Shown here: positions 1-8,680 of the stretch, piece by piece
How positions within the stretch are numbered: position 1 is the stretch's first letter
How the letters are laid out: every line of letters begins with the position of its first letter
Origin: Arthrobacter sp. efr-133-R2A-120
GTDB taxonomy: Bacteria; Actinomycetota; Actinomycetes; Actinomycetales; Micrococcaceae
Reading direction: 5' to 3'
NCBI RefSeq assembly: GCF_030209835.1
Contig: NZ_JARVRF010000019.1
Location: 1 to 64,000, forward strand
DNA length: 64,000 bases
Program-made: the position numbers and the translations under genes
The notes under the pieces: generated by a model
The model's database searches: none
Told to the model about the DNA's origin: nothing
Seen by the model: only the letters and a program-made list of their open reading frames with translations

Positions 1-136
1 CGACGGCCTCCACGGCCGGGCTGCTGCCCGCGCTCCAGGCTGTCCTTCCATCCATACCCACAGCATCGCAGGAGGCACCGACAATTTAGTCCCGCCGCCG
101 ACGGGCACGAGGCAGACGAACGCGAGATGCACTCGG
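1..136. other. left edge, no gene assigned
   Basis: This is the sequence downstream of the first RND pump, up to the window edge. Short minus-strand frames with ATG codons at 51 and 55 run off the edge, but too little is present to recognise a protein and neither has a convincing ribosome binding site. Confidence 0.3.
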
Positions 137-3100
137 CTAGCTAGGTTCCTGCGCTCGGGAAGGAACCATTCGCCTGAATCTCCGGAAAGGGAACGTGAGA
201 GCCTCCCGTGAATCACGGGACCCTGATTTTGCGAAGCGGAGGTAGAGGGAAGGAACAATGAACAAATTGAGCAGTGTGGATGTGACAAGTCCGCCCAGAA
301 TGACCACGGCCATGGGATGTTCGATTTCGTGGCCCGGGATATTGCCCATGACCACCAAGGGTACGAGGGCAAGTCCGGTAGCCAAGGTGGTCATGAGGAT
401 CGGGGAAAGCCGTTCCGCAGCTCCGCGCAACACGAGGGCGCGGCCGAAGGCTTCATCCTCGTTCCTTTCCAGATGCTGGCAGTGGCTGATGAGCAGGATC
501 CCGTTACGCGCCGCGATGCCCATCACCGTGAGGAACCCGACGAGTGACCCTAGGGACAGGACCCCTCCGGTGATGTAGGCGGCGAAAACTCCGCCGACGA
601 GGGCTATGGGAAGCGTCAGCAGTGCGAGTAGGGCCAGCCGCCAGCTCCGGAACGATGCTTGCAGGAACAGGAAGATCAGGGCAAGGGCAGCCACGGCGAA
701 GATCGTCAGGCGTTCGGTGGCCGCCTGGCGTTCCGTGTACTCGCCGAGGAGCTGGACGCTGTAACCCGGCGGCAGGTTCATCTCTTCGAGGCGTTCCTGT
801 AGCGTGCGGACAACGGTCCCGAGGTCCGCGTCCTTTTCGATAAAGGAGCCGACCTCGACTCTGCGGGAACCGTTCGTGCGGTCAATGAGGTTGGGTGTCG
901 CTTGCACACTGACAGCGGCGACGTCGGCCAGCCGGACTCGCTGTCCGCTGGGGGTGTCGAGCGGCAAGTCTTCAATGCTGGTGACGCTGGCGCGGGTCTC
1001 CGGAGTGCTCCAAACCTGGACGTCATAGGCACGTCCGTCCCGGAAGACATCGCCGACCTCTTCCCCGGCGACGAGCGTCGCGGCTGCCCGCCTGACATCG
1101 CCGGGTTTCAGCCCATACTTCTGGGCGGCGGCTAGGTCCACCTTGACCGTAATCTGCGGCACCTCGACTTCCAGGGAAACGTGGGGTTCATTGGTGCCCT
1201 GGATGTGGTCAAGGATGGATTTGATCTTCTGGGCCTGGTCCCGAAGCACGTTGAGGTCATCGCCGTAGACCCGGACCAGGATTGGTTCGCTGGCGCCGGT
1301 CAGGACCTCTTCGATTCTCTCTTTCAGGTAGGTCTGGACGTCACGGTGCAGGCCCGGATAGCCGTCGACGACCTCCTGGACAGCGGCCACCGTTTTTTCG
1401 TAGTCGGCGTGGCGGTCGATGCTGATCCAGTTTTCCCCGGCGTTGACGCCGACGATCTCGTCTGCGGTGAACGCCTGGCCAATGTGTGTTCCGCAGTTCA
1501 GGACTCCGGGCACCTTGAGGAGCTCCTCGCAGCCCCGCTGTGAGATGCGGTATTCCTCCGCCGCAGATGTTCCGGGCTCCGAGACCCAGTGCATCAGAAA
1601 GTCCCGTTCCTTGAAGGTGGGGAACAAGGACTGGCCCAGCAGGGGAGCGATCGCCAGACCCACCAGTGCGATGGCGCCGAAACCGGCGTAGCCGTAGCGG
1701 GGCCGATTCATGGTCCGGGACAAGGCGGCGTGGTATCCGCGTTTGAGCACCCGGACCAGGGGAGGATCGCGCTGCTCCAGTTTCGCGTTGCCGAGCAGAA
1801 TCAGGGCCAGCGCAGGGGTCACCGTCAGCGCGACCAGCATCGAGGCGAGGACGGCCAAGGTATAGGAAACGGCGAGCGGCCGGAAGAAGACACCGGTCAG
1901 TCCGTCGAGGAAGAAGATGGGAAGGGCCGCGACGACGATGATCAACGTCGCGTAGACAATCGGACTTCGCATTTCCAGGGAGGCCCGGAGCACCACCGAC
2001 GCCGTTGATTCCTCGCTGCCCACGGCCCGGTGTTGCCTGAGCCTGCGCATGATGTTTTCGACGTCGATGATCGCGTCGTCGACGACGACACCCACCGCGA
2101 TCACCAGCCCCGCCAGGACCATCGTGTTGATGGAGCTGGCCGTGAAGTACAGCACGAGCGCCGCCGTCAGCAGGGAGAGCGGAATGGCCACAAGACTGAT
2201 CAGCGCGGTGCGCCACTGGAAGAGGAAGGCGCCGAGGATCATGACCACCAGCAGGCAGCCCAGGAGCAGCGCGAGGCTGAGGTTGGAAATCGCCTCTTCG
2301 ATGAAGCTCGCCGGACGGAAGATGGTGGTGTCGAAAGTGATTCCACTCAATCCCGGCTGGAGCTGGCGGAGGGCATCCTCAACTCCCTTCGTCACGTCGA
2401 GCGTGTTGCCCCAAGGGAGTTTTTCGACGATGAGCATGAGCCCGTGCCCGTTGTTGATGACCGCATCGCCGATGAGCGGCTGGTGGTCCTCCACGACCTT
2501 GGCAACGTCGCCCAAGTGAAGCGCGACGCCGTCCTTTTCCCTGATGGTGACCTGCGCCAAGTCCGCGGGGCTGGAGACCGCCTGGACATGCCGGACGCCC
2601 ATTCTCTGGTTCGGACTGTCGATGAAGCCGCCCGTGCCGATGAAACGGCCGGGGGAGTACTTCAGCAGCCCGGCGTCCACGGCGCCGGCGGTGACTTCCA
2701 TGACCTCGTTGAGCGAAACGTTTTCAGCCTTGAGCCTGTCCGGCTGCACCTGGACCTGCAGCATTTGGAGCCGCTCACCCCAGATGGCGACGTTGGCCAC
2801 CCCGGGTACGCGGAGCAACCGGGCGCGGATCGTCCAGTAGGAGAGCATGGACATCTCGATCAGGGACCGGTTCGAGGAGGTCATGCCGATCTTCATGACG
2901 CGGCTCGTCGAGGACAGGGGCTGCAGCATGACCGGCGGAGCCGCCCAGGTGGGCAGTGCAGAGGTCACCGCCGCCATCCGCTCCGAGACCAGCTGGCGGG
3001 CGTTCAGCAGATCGGTACCCTGCTTGAAGACAAGTACGATCGAGGACAGCTGGGGCACGGATTTGGAGCGCAGCTCATCCAGGCCGGGCATGCCGCTCAG

Positions 3101-3313
3101 CGAAGCCTCGATCGGGACGCTTACCAGCTCTTCCACTTCCTGCGCGGTCAGGCCCAGGCAGGCAGTCTGGATCTCCACGCGCGGGGGCGCGAACTCCGGA
3201 AAGACATCGATGGACGCTGAGCTCAACTGCACAGAGCCCAACAGCATCACCGCGCAGGCCAGTGCAACAACCACGGTCCTGAATTTGAGGCTGATGCCGA
3301 TGATCCAACGCAT
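137..3313 (-). CDS. CzcA/CusA-like heavy-metal RND efflux pump, canonical copy
   Basis: This 1058-residue inner-membrane transporter belongs to the heavy-metal-efflux RND family, which exports cations or small molecules using the proton gradient. The first membrane segment (about 10-30) is followed by the family motif DVFPEFAPP (36-44). The fourth membrane segment carries the proton-relay signature VDDAIIDVEN at 411-420, with Asp412, Asp413, Asp417 and Glu419 all present. Two large extracytoplasmic loops and 12 membrane segments fit the usual RND length. It is the last gene of a three-gene minus-strand operon, starting 1 nt after the stop of the adaptor-like gene. The substrate cannot be read from sequence; metal export is an assignment by family. 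Gram-positive hosts have no TolC partner, so export would be across the cytoplasmic membrane only. Confidence 0.9.
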   Translation of the reverse strand: MRWIIGISLKFRTVVVALACAVMLLGSVQLSSASIDVFPEFAPPRVEIQTACLGLTAQEVEELVSVPIEASLSGMPGLDELRSKSVPQLSSIVLVFKQGTDLLNARQLVSERMAAVTSALPTWAAPPVMLQPLSSTSRVMKIGMTSSNRSLIEMSMLSYWTIRARLLRVPGVANVAIWGERLQMLQVQVQPDRLKAENVSLNEVMEVTAGAVDAGLLKYSPGRFIGTGGFIDSPNQRMGVRHVQAVSSPADLAQVTIREKDGVALHLGDVAKVVEDHQPLIGDAVINNGHGLMLIVEKLPWGNTLDVTKGVEDALRQLQPGLSGITFDTTIFRPASFIEEAISNLSLALLLGCLLVVMILGAFLFQWRTALISLVAIPLSLLTAALVLYFTASSINTMVLAGLVIAVGVVVDDAIIDVENIMRRLRQHRAVGSEESTASVVLRASLEMRSPIVYATLIIVVAALPIFFLDGLTGVFFRPLAVSYTLAVLASMLVALTVTPALALILLGNAKLEQRDPPLVRVLKRGYHAALSRTMNRPRYGYAGFGAIALVGLAIAPLLGQSLFPTFKERDFLMHWVSEPGTSAAEEYRISQRGCEELLKVPGVLNCGTHIGQAFTADEIVGVNAGENWISIDRHADYEKTVAAVQEVVDGYPGLHRDVQTYLKERIEEVLTGASEPILVRVYGDDLNVLRDQAQKIKSILDHIQGTNEPHVSLEVEVPQITVKVDLAAAQKYGLKPGDVRRAAATLVAGEEVGDVFRDGRAYDVQVWSTPETRASVTSIEDLPLDTPSGQRVRLADVAAVSVQATPNLIDRTNGSRRVEVGSFIEKDADLGTVVRTLQERLEEMNLPPGYSVQLLGEYTERQAATERLTIFAVAALALIFLFLQASFRSWRLALLALLTLPIALVGGVFAAYITGGVLSLGSLVGFLTVMGIAARNGILLISHCQHLERNEDEAFGRALVLRGAAERLSPILMTTLATGLALVPLVVMGNIPGHEIEHPMAVVILGGLVTSTLLNLFIVPSLYLRFAKSGSRDSREALTFPFRRFRRMVPSRAQEPS

Positions 3314-3314
3314 C

Positions 3315-3779
3315 TCAGTGGGCCGTATCGAATTCCTCGCCGAACAGTTCTTCGGCCCCCAGCGTTACCACCTCCGTGCCGACAGGCGGACCCTCTTTCA
3401 GCAGGGCGGCTTCGCCGGCGATGCGCTCGATGTTGACCGCCTGGCGGACATACACTCGGGGCTCCGGATTCGTGTACACCCAGGTCCTGCCCTGGCTGTC
3501 GTACAGGATCGCCCCGTAGGGGACGGTGAGCTTCCCCTGCGGACCGGACGCCGCCATCCCTGTCTTTAGCCCAAGACGTTCGACGGCGCGTTCCGTCAGG
3601 GTGATGCGGTGCAGGTCCGTCCCCGGGACTTCTTCCATGGTCGCAGGGGCATCCGCGCCTGGCACGGCTTCGGCTTGCGGCTGGGAGCAGGCCGGCAACG
3701 ATAGCGTCATGAACGCGGCGACCACCAGGGCGATGAGGACCTTCGTGCCGCGGCCCTGCTGGGAAGCTAACTTTTTCAT
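3315..3779 (-). CDS. short CzcB-like efflux adaptor lipoprotein
   Basis: A 154-residue exported protein. Residues 1-32 form a lipoprotein signal with a hydrophobic stretch (VLIALVVAAFMTLSLPAC) ending at the lipobox cysteine. The rest resembles the C-terminal membrane-proximal part of RND periplasmic adaptors (a VPYGAILYDSQGRTWVYT strand, then a GTEVVTLGAEELFG-type ending). The coiled-coil hairpin and lipoyl domains of full adaptors are absent, which fits a host with no outer membrane to bridge. It overlaps the upstream pump gene by 4 nt and precedes the downstream pump by 1 nt, so the three genes are translationally coupled. Whether it is a working adaptor or a regulatory lipoprotein is inferred. 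Confidence 0.7.
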   Translation of the reverse strand: MKKLASQQGRGTKVLIALVVAAFMTLSLPACSQPQAEAVPGADAPATMEEVPGTDLHRITLTERAVERLGLKTGMAASGPQGKLTVPYGAILYDSQGRTWVYTNPEPRVYVRQAVNIERIAGEAALLKEGPPVGTEVVTLGAEELFGEEFDTAH

Positions 3780-6700
3780 GATGCACCCTCGTTCTGCGCC
3801 CGGAGCAGCGAATCGTTCCGGGTTGCGGTCCTGGGCGCCCGCTCCGGTCCGAATCGAAGCAAAAGTGCGGGCAAGACAAATAGCAGGAAAGGAGTCGTGG
3901 TCAGTAGCCCGCCCCAGATAATGACGGCGAGCGGTTGGATGATTTCAGTTCCGACCACGCCGCCGAAGAGCGCGAGCGGGAGCAGTGCAAGAGCCGTCAT
4001 CAGGGCCGACATCAGTACGGGCATCAACCGATCCCGCGCGCTTCGGACGACGAGCGCGGGCCCGTAGGCCGCGCCCGCCTCGGTCCGCAAGCTTTGGGCG
4101 TGCCGTATCAGCAGGATGGAACCACGCACGGCGATACCCAGTACGGCGGAGAAGGCAGGAAGCGAGACCAAGGAGTTGACTCCGCCGGTCATTTGGGCAG
4201 TGAGCACCCCGCCCGAGAGCGCCGCAATAAGGCCCAGGAAGACCATCGCGCCTAGCCGCCAGCTTCCAAGCGCCGTCTGGAGGAGCACGAGGATGCCGGC
4301 CGCAGCGACCGCCGCCAGTAGCCAAAGCCACCGGGCGCTATTCTGCTGCTCTGCGTACCGGGTGAGGATTTCCGCATGGTACGAGAGCGGGAACTGGAGC
4401 TGCCGGAGGCCCTTCTCGATGTCCTGCTGCACGTCGTTGAGCGCGCGCCCTTGAATTTCAGCCTTCACATCGATCCGGCGCGAGGTGTCATCGTGGAGGA
4501 TGACCGCCTCGTTCCCGACCATCTTGACCTGCGCCACGTCGCCGAGGCGTACGTGCCCGCCGCTGGGGGTGTCGATCAGCAGCTCGCGGACGCTGGTAAG
4601 GCTGTTCCGGGTCGACGGCGTTCCTTTGACGATCACCGAAAAGACCTTTTGTTGCTGGTAGATGTTGCCGACTTCGATTCCCTGCAGCAGGGCAGCGGCC
4701 GCGCGCCTGACATCGCCTGGGATGACGCCCGCCTTCTGGGCCGCTGCCAGGTCAACCTGGACCTCGACGATGGGTTGTTGGGCGGGCGCGTCGACGTGGG
4801 GATTGACGACGCCGTCGGTCCGGGCCAAAATCTGCCGGACTTCATCTGCCTTCTGGCGGAGCGTGGCCATATCCAGGCCGTACACCCGGACGGTGAATCC
4901 GGCGTCGGCGGTCTCGCGGATCTGCTCGATCTTCTGCTGAGCGTATGTGGATACTTTGCTGGTCAACCCCGGGTACCCATCTACTACGTGCTGGACGGCC
5001 GCTGCGGTGTCGCGGTAGGAGGCATCCGGAGAAACGGTCACCCAGAGCTCCCCAGCGCTGATGTCACCCACCTGGTCCGAAGTGATGGCGCGCCCGACGT
5101 GTCCCCCCACATTGGCCACTCCGGGAAGGGTCCGGAGCTCTTGGGCGGCCGCATCAGTGATCCGGCTCATTTCCTGGTCTGATGTGCCGGCGATCGTACT
5201 CCACTGCACCACGAGGGTCTTGTCCGGCAGGACGGGCACTGTCGGACTGCCTGTGGCCAGTTGGGGCGTGAGGGCAAGTCCGGCGATGGCGACGGCCGCG
5301 GCGCCAGCGAATACCCACCGGGCCTTTCCCGCCCCGCGGGATAAAGCACGGCCGTATCCGCTGCGGACCCTGCCCACGGTGCGTCCTTCCCATGCAGTGG
5401 TCCGGCGGACGGGCAGGACGAAGACCAGCGCCGCGGTCACAGTCAGCGCCACGATCATCGCGACGGCAAGCGTGAGCAGATAGGAAAGGAGCAGCGGACC
5501 GAAAAGCGCTCCGTCCTCGCCCGGCACGAAGAACACGGGCAGCACGGACAACGCCATGATCAGCAGAGAGTAGAGAATCGGCGTTCGCACTGCCCGGAGG
5601 GACCCCGATATCAAGGTGTCGCTCGACTCCGCGGCGCCGGACCCGACGCCGGACCCCACGCCGGCCGCGACGCCGGACCCCACGCCGGCCCCGACGCCAG
5701 CCCTGCCAGCCCTGCCAGCGCGGACTGCGCCATAGAGGTCTTCGGCGACGTCTCCAACGATGACGGCCAAGGCCAGGACCATGCCGGCCAGGACCATGGT
5801 GTTCATCCCGGTGCCTCTCAGGTACAGCACCAAAGCTGCCGCCGTCAGTGAGACCGGAATCGTGACCAGGCTGATGACCGCGGTGCGCCAGGACCGGACG
5901 AACGCGCCAAACATGGTGGCTATCAGGACCAGCGAGACAAGCAGTGCGACACCAATTGTGCCGACCTCTTCTTGGATGAACGCTGCCTGTCGGTAGACGG
6001 TGGTATCGATCGTGACTCCGGACAAGCCCGGCTGAAGGGCATGGAGCGCCTCGTCGATGCCCCGGGTCACATCCCTCGTGTTCGTCTCTGGAAACTTCTC
6101 GATGACCAGGAGCAATTCGGCATCCTTGCCGGAAAGTGCATCGCCGATCAGCGGCTGGTGATCGGTCACGACGCGGGCGACGTCGCCCAACACCAGCTTT
6201 CCGGCCGGCCCCTCCAAACTGACTTGGCCGAGATCCTCGGGCGTGGTGATCGGCAGGACGTGCTGCACTCCGAGCCGCTGGTGGCCGGTCTCCAGGAAGC
6301 CGCCGGTGCCGGGTGTGGACGCCTCAAGGTAACTCAAGGGCGACACCCACACGGCGTTACCGGTGGTGGTAATGACCTCGTCCAGCGTCACGCCCTTGGC
6401 TTCGAGTTGCTCAGGATCGACCAGGACCTGCAATTGCTGGTCTCGGAGGCCCCAAATAGCCACGTTCGCGACGCCGGGCACCGCGAGGAGGCCGGGCTTC
6501 ATGGTCCAGCGGGCCAGGACAGACATGTCAATGGCAGACATCTCTTTGGAAGTCAGCCGAATCATCATGACCCGGCTCGTCGATGAGAGCGGCTGCATCA
6601 GGACGGGCGCTGCAGACACGTTCGGCAACGCGCGCGCCTGTGTCAGGCGCTCGGACACAAGCTGGCGGGCCCGAAAAAGGTCGGTCCCCGGTTTGAACAC

Positions 6701-6988
6701 CATCTGGATGGATGACAGGCCGGGGACGGATTTGGAATGAATGGCTTCCACCCAGGCCACACCGTTCAACAGGTCCGCTTCCATGGGGGAAGTGATCAGC
6801 TGTTCAACTTCCGCGGCGGAGAGCCCCAAGGCCTCGGTCTGGATTTCAACCTGTGGAGGGGCGAATTCCGGGAAGGCATCCACTGCCATGCCCGGCAGGC
6901 TCGTGAAGCCGAAACCCAGGATCCCCACTGCCAATGCCAGGACCAGAAACCGGAACTGGAGGACCCACCGGAGGATCGTGCCCATCAT
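3776..6988 (-). CDS. CzcA-like RND paralogue lacking proton-relay residues
   Basis: A 1070-residue RND protein homologous along its length to the pump at 137-3313, sharing the N-terminal FPEFAPP motif and most loop motifs (for example LMQPLSSTSRVM and PGVANVAIWG). The numbering of the two proteins matches through residue 420. In the fourth membrane segment the relay Asp412 of the partner is Gly412 here and Glu419 is Tyr419, giving VGDVAEDLYG at 411-420. A low-complexity Gly/Val/Ala/Arg linker (about 421-452) follows directly, where the partner has MRRLRQ. It is the first gene of the operon. I infer a non-conducting or structural subunit in a heteromeric pump; a non-functional or differently energised protein is the alternative. 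Confidence 0.85.
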   Translation of the reverse strand: MMGTILRWVLQFRFLVLALAVGILGFGFTSLPGMAVDAFPEFAPPQVEIQTEALGLSAAEVEQLITSPMEADLLNGVAWVEAIHSKSVPGLSSIQMVFKPGTDLFRARQLVSERLTQARALPNVSAAPVLMQPLSSTSRVMMIRLTSKEMSAIDMSVLARWTMKPGLLAVPGVANVAIWGLRDQQLQVLVDPEQLEAKGVTLDEVITTTGNAVWVSPLSYLEASTPGTGGFLETGHQRLGVQHVLPITTPEDLGQVSLEGPAGKLVLGDVARVVTDHQPLIGDALSGKDAELLLVIEKFPETNTRDVTRGIDEALHALQPGLSGVTIDTTVYRQAAFIQEEVGTIGVALLVSLVLIATMFGAFVRSWRTAVISLVTIPVSLTAAALVLYLRGTGMNTMVLAGMVLALAVIVGDVAEDLYGAVRAGRAGRAGVGAGVGSGVAAGVGSGVGSGAAESSDTLISGSLRAVRTPILYSLLIMALSVLPVFFVPGEDGALFGPLLLSYLLTLAVAMIVALTVTAALVFVLPVRRTTAWEGRTVGRVRSGYGRALSRGAGKARWVFAGAAAVAIAGLALTPQLATGSPTVPVLPDKTLVVQWSTIAGTSDQEMSRITDAAAQELRTLPGVANVGGHVGRAITSDQVGDISAGELWVTVSPDASYRDTAAAVQHVVDGYPGLTSKVSTYAQQKIEQIRETADAGFTVRVYGLDMATLRQKADEVRQILARTDGVVNPHVDAPAQQPIVEVQVDLAAAQKAGVIPGDVRRAAAALLQGIEVGNIYQQQKVFSVIVKGTPSTRNSLTSVRELLIDTPSGGHVRLGDVAQVKMVGNEAVILHDDTSRRIDVKAEIQGRALNDVQQDIEKGLRQLQFPLSYHAEILTRYAEQQNSARWLWLLAAVAAAGILVLLQTALGSWRLGAMVFLGLIAALSGGVLTAQMTGGVNSLVSLPAFSAVLGIAVRGSILLIRHAQSLRTEAGAAYGPALVVRSARDRLMPVLMSALMTALALLPLALFGGVVGTEIIQPLAVIIWGGLLTTTPFLLFVLPALLLRFGPERAPRTATRNDSLLRAQNEGAS
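5630..5725 (-). repeat. GC-rich minisatellite inside the RND paralogue
   Basis: Imperfect tandem copies of a motif close to GACGCCGGACCC, then GCCAGCCCT doublets, encode the Gly-Val-Gly-Ser and Gly-Arg-Ala runs of the cytoplasmic linker after membrane segment 4. The partner pump has no counterpart. Confidence 0.7.
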
Positions 6989-7263
6989 CGCCGGTCACCC
7001 GGTTCCGCGGGAGCGATGGCGGAGAAGCCGTAGAGGGGAGGAGACACTCCAGAATCGATTTTCCGTAAGTGCCTGATGAAAAAGTTAGATCCCCGATACC
7101 TGTCCACCACGCGGCTCCTTGGAACTGTGCCAAAGCGCCCCCAGACGTGTACGTCAATAATGAGCCTCGGGCAAACCCCGGGTCAACGCTCCATGCAAGG
7201 ATTCTCAGGAGAATAACAGGGAATTTTTCATCTTTTCACAAGTGATAGTGGTATACGCAAGAA
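6989..7263. promoter_or_regulatory. upstream region of the RND operon
   Basis: This 275-nt gap holds the leader and promoter of the RND operon on the minus strand. It contains an AT-rich stretch near 7215-7260 (TTTTTCATCTTTTCAC and GTGGTATACG). I could not identify a convincing metal-regulator operator or a clear terminator for the preceding lipoprotein gene. Confidence 0.3.
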
Positions 7264-8256
7264 CTAGCCGCCGGAGCCCGGCGTCGCAACCTCGGCGCGG
7301 GGCGTTGTGCCGTAAACGCTTGCACTGACCTGGTAGGCGTGCCCGTCCAATTCCAGTGCCTGCTGGTTGATCTCACTCAGCTTGGAGTCTGCGAGCGCCT
7401 CCGCTTTGATGAGGTCCAACGACTCTTGGTCCGCACCACCAACCGCTGTCACTTTCACCAGCCCCGTGCCCGCTGAATAGAGCTTTTGCTGGTGGCCCAC
7501 AGACGGTTCCAGCGGATTGTATTCATCGACGACCAGCACATCGTCATAGCATGCGGCGGGGACGCATACCCGCTCGTGCTGCTTGAAGACAGTTCCGCAA
7601 TCCAGGAATCCCACGTCGGGTGCGTGGGCCTGGACGTACCCGGGGGTACCGGTCACCGGTTGATCCTGCATGGCGATCCCCGCCTGGGCCTTGGAAATCC
7701 CGCTAATGAACGTGCGGGGCGCGCCGGTGAAAGTGCCGTTCTCGTACTCTTCCGGATACTCCCCGAAGAGCCAGACCGCTCCCTTCGCCGTCTGGGCAAA
7801 GAAGGCCAGTTCGGATTCCACCAACTGCCCGTCGAAGTAGTCCCGGTCCCACATTACGAGGGTCTTCACGCCGTCAATCACCTTCGTCAGTCCTGTCACG
7901 GAGTGGACGACCGTGCGCTCGGAGGTGCCATCGGCACTCTTGACCGTGCCCTTCGTCGTGTACTGCATGCCGGGCTTCAGCGGAAACCACTTGTTGTCTA
8001 TCCTCGGAGTCGATTGGAAGGCGGAGCTGTCATAGTGGATGGCCGACCCTGCCCCGCAGTACTCTGCGGCGTCGGAGGTCACTGTCGGGGTCGTAGTCGG
8101 CGAGGCTGACCCCGACGCCGGCCCTGTCGGTGCCCCGTTTGACGTGGCCGGGGAAGGCGTACTGTTTGGCCCGGAACACGACGCCACCGCGGACAGTGCC
8201 AGGAACAGGACGAGCGTGGAACCCCAGGCGGTTAGTCGCTTACTTGGCTGGAACAT
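7264..8256 (-). CDS. secreted lipoprotein of unknown function
   Basis: A 330-residue lipoprotein. The signal peptide ends in the lipobox LSAVASC (about 21-27), followed by a Ser/Thr/Pro/Gly-rich tether to about residue 65. The globular part begins near YCGAGSAIHYD and carries IDNKWFPLKPGMQYTTKG, typical of a family of exported proteins with a WFPL.PG strand, and a conserved acidic block (WLFGEYPEEYENGTF). Four cysteines in the second half could form disulfides. I recognise the family pattern but know of no assigned function. It stands alone on the minus strand, upstream of the RND operon. Confidence 0.75.
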   Translation of the reverse strand: MFQPSKRLTAWGSTLVLFLALSAVASCSGPNSTPSPATSNGAPTGPASGSASPTTTPTVTSDAAEYCGAGSAIHYDSSAFQSTPRIDNKWFPLKPGMQYTTKGTVKSADGTSERTVVHSVTGLTKVIDGVKTLVMWDRDYFDGQLVESELAFFAQTAKGAVWLFGEYPEEYENGTFTGAPRTFISGISKAQAGIAMQDQPVTGTPGYVQAHAPDVGFLDCGTVFKQHERVCVPAACYDDVLVVDEYNPLEPSVGHQQKLYSAGTGLVKVTAVGGADQESLDLIKAEALADSKLSEINQQALELDGHAYQVSASVYGTTPRAEVATPGSGG

Positions 8257-8680
8257 TTTCGGTGTCCTTCACAACAGGCCAACGTAAGGAGGACTGGGAC
8301 AGCGAAGAGAGCTCGGCACCCGGGGGAGACCACGTACTTGCCCCGCTGTTCTCAAGCCGCACCGCCCACGGTCCAACTTTTCTCAATTGTGCTCCGGCAG
8401 GCGCAGAAAAAGAACAGACCCCCGCACAAACCTGAAGTGGTGAGTGCGGGTTCCCTTGGGCAAGCTGGGGGGCCGGCGGCGTCTGGGGTAGAGAGCCCCG
8501 AGCCCCGGGCTCCAGGGGCCCTCCCGCCGTCGGCCCCGTCCAATGCCGGTCCCGGAGGGCCGGCTGGTCTATCTCAAGCCGCGGAAGTGTTCCTGTGTTA
8601 ATTCAACATCTTTCGCGGCCCTAAGGCACGAGTGCCGCCTACTCGTTTTCCAGGCATGATTGGCTGGACACGCGGGCGGC
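8257..8680. other. 424-nt intergenic region
   Basis: It contains the leader of the lipoprotein gene on its left side and the 3' flank of the histidine kinase on its right. A hairpin with one bulge (GCCGGTCCC / GGGCCGGC) sits at 8547-8566 without a U tract, so it is only a weak terminator candidate. I see no coding signal on either strand. Confidence 0.4.

Noticed and set aside
2030..3220. Plus-strand open frame opposite the first RND pump
   Set aside because: It is a GC-bias shadow. The composition is rich in His, Asp, Gln and Arg without domain signatures.
8547..8566. Strong transcription terminator in the 424-nt gap
   Set aside because: The hairpin is bulged, only 20 nt long and lacks a U tract on either strand, so it is mentioned only as a weak candidate.
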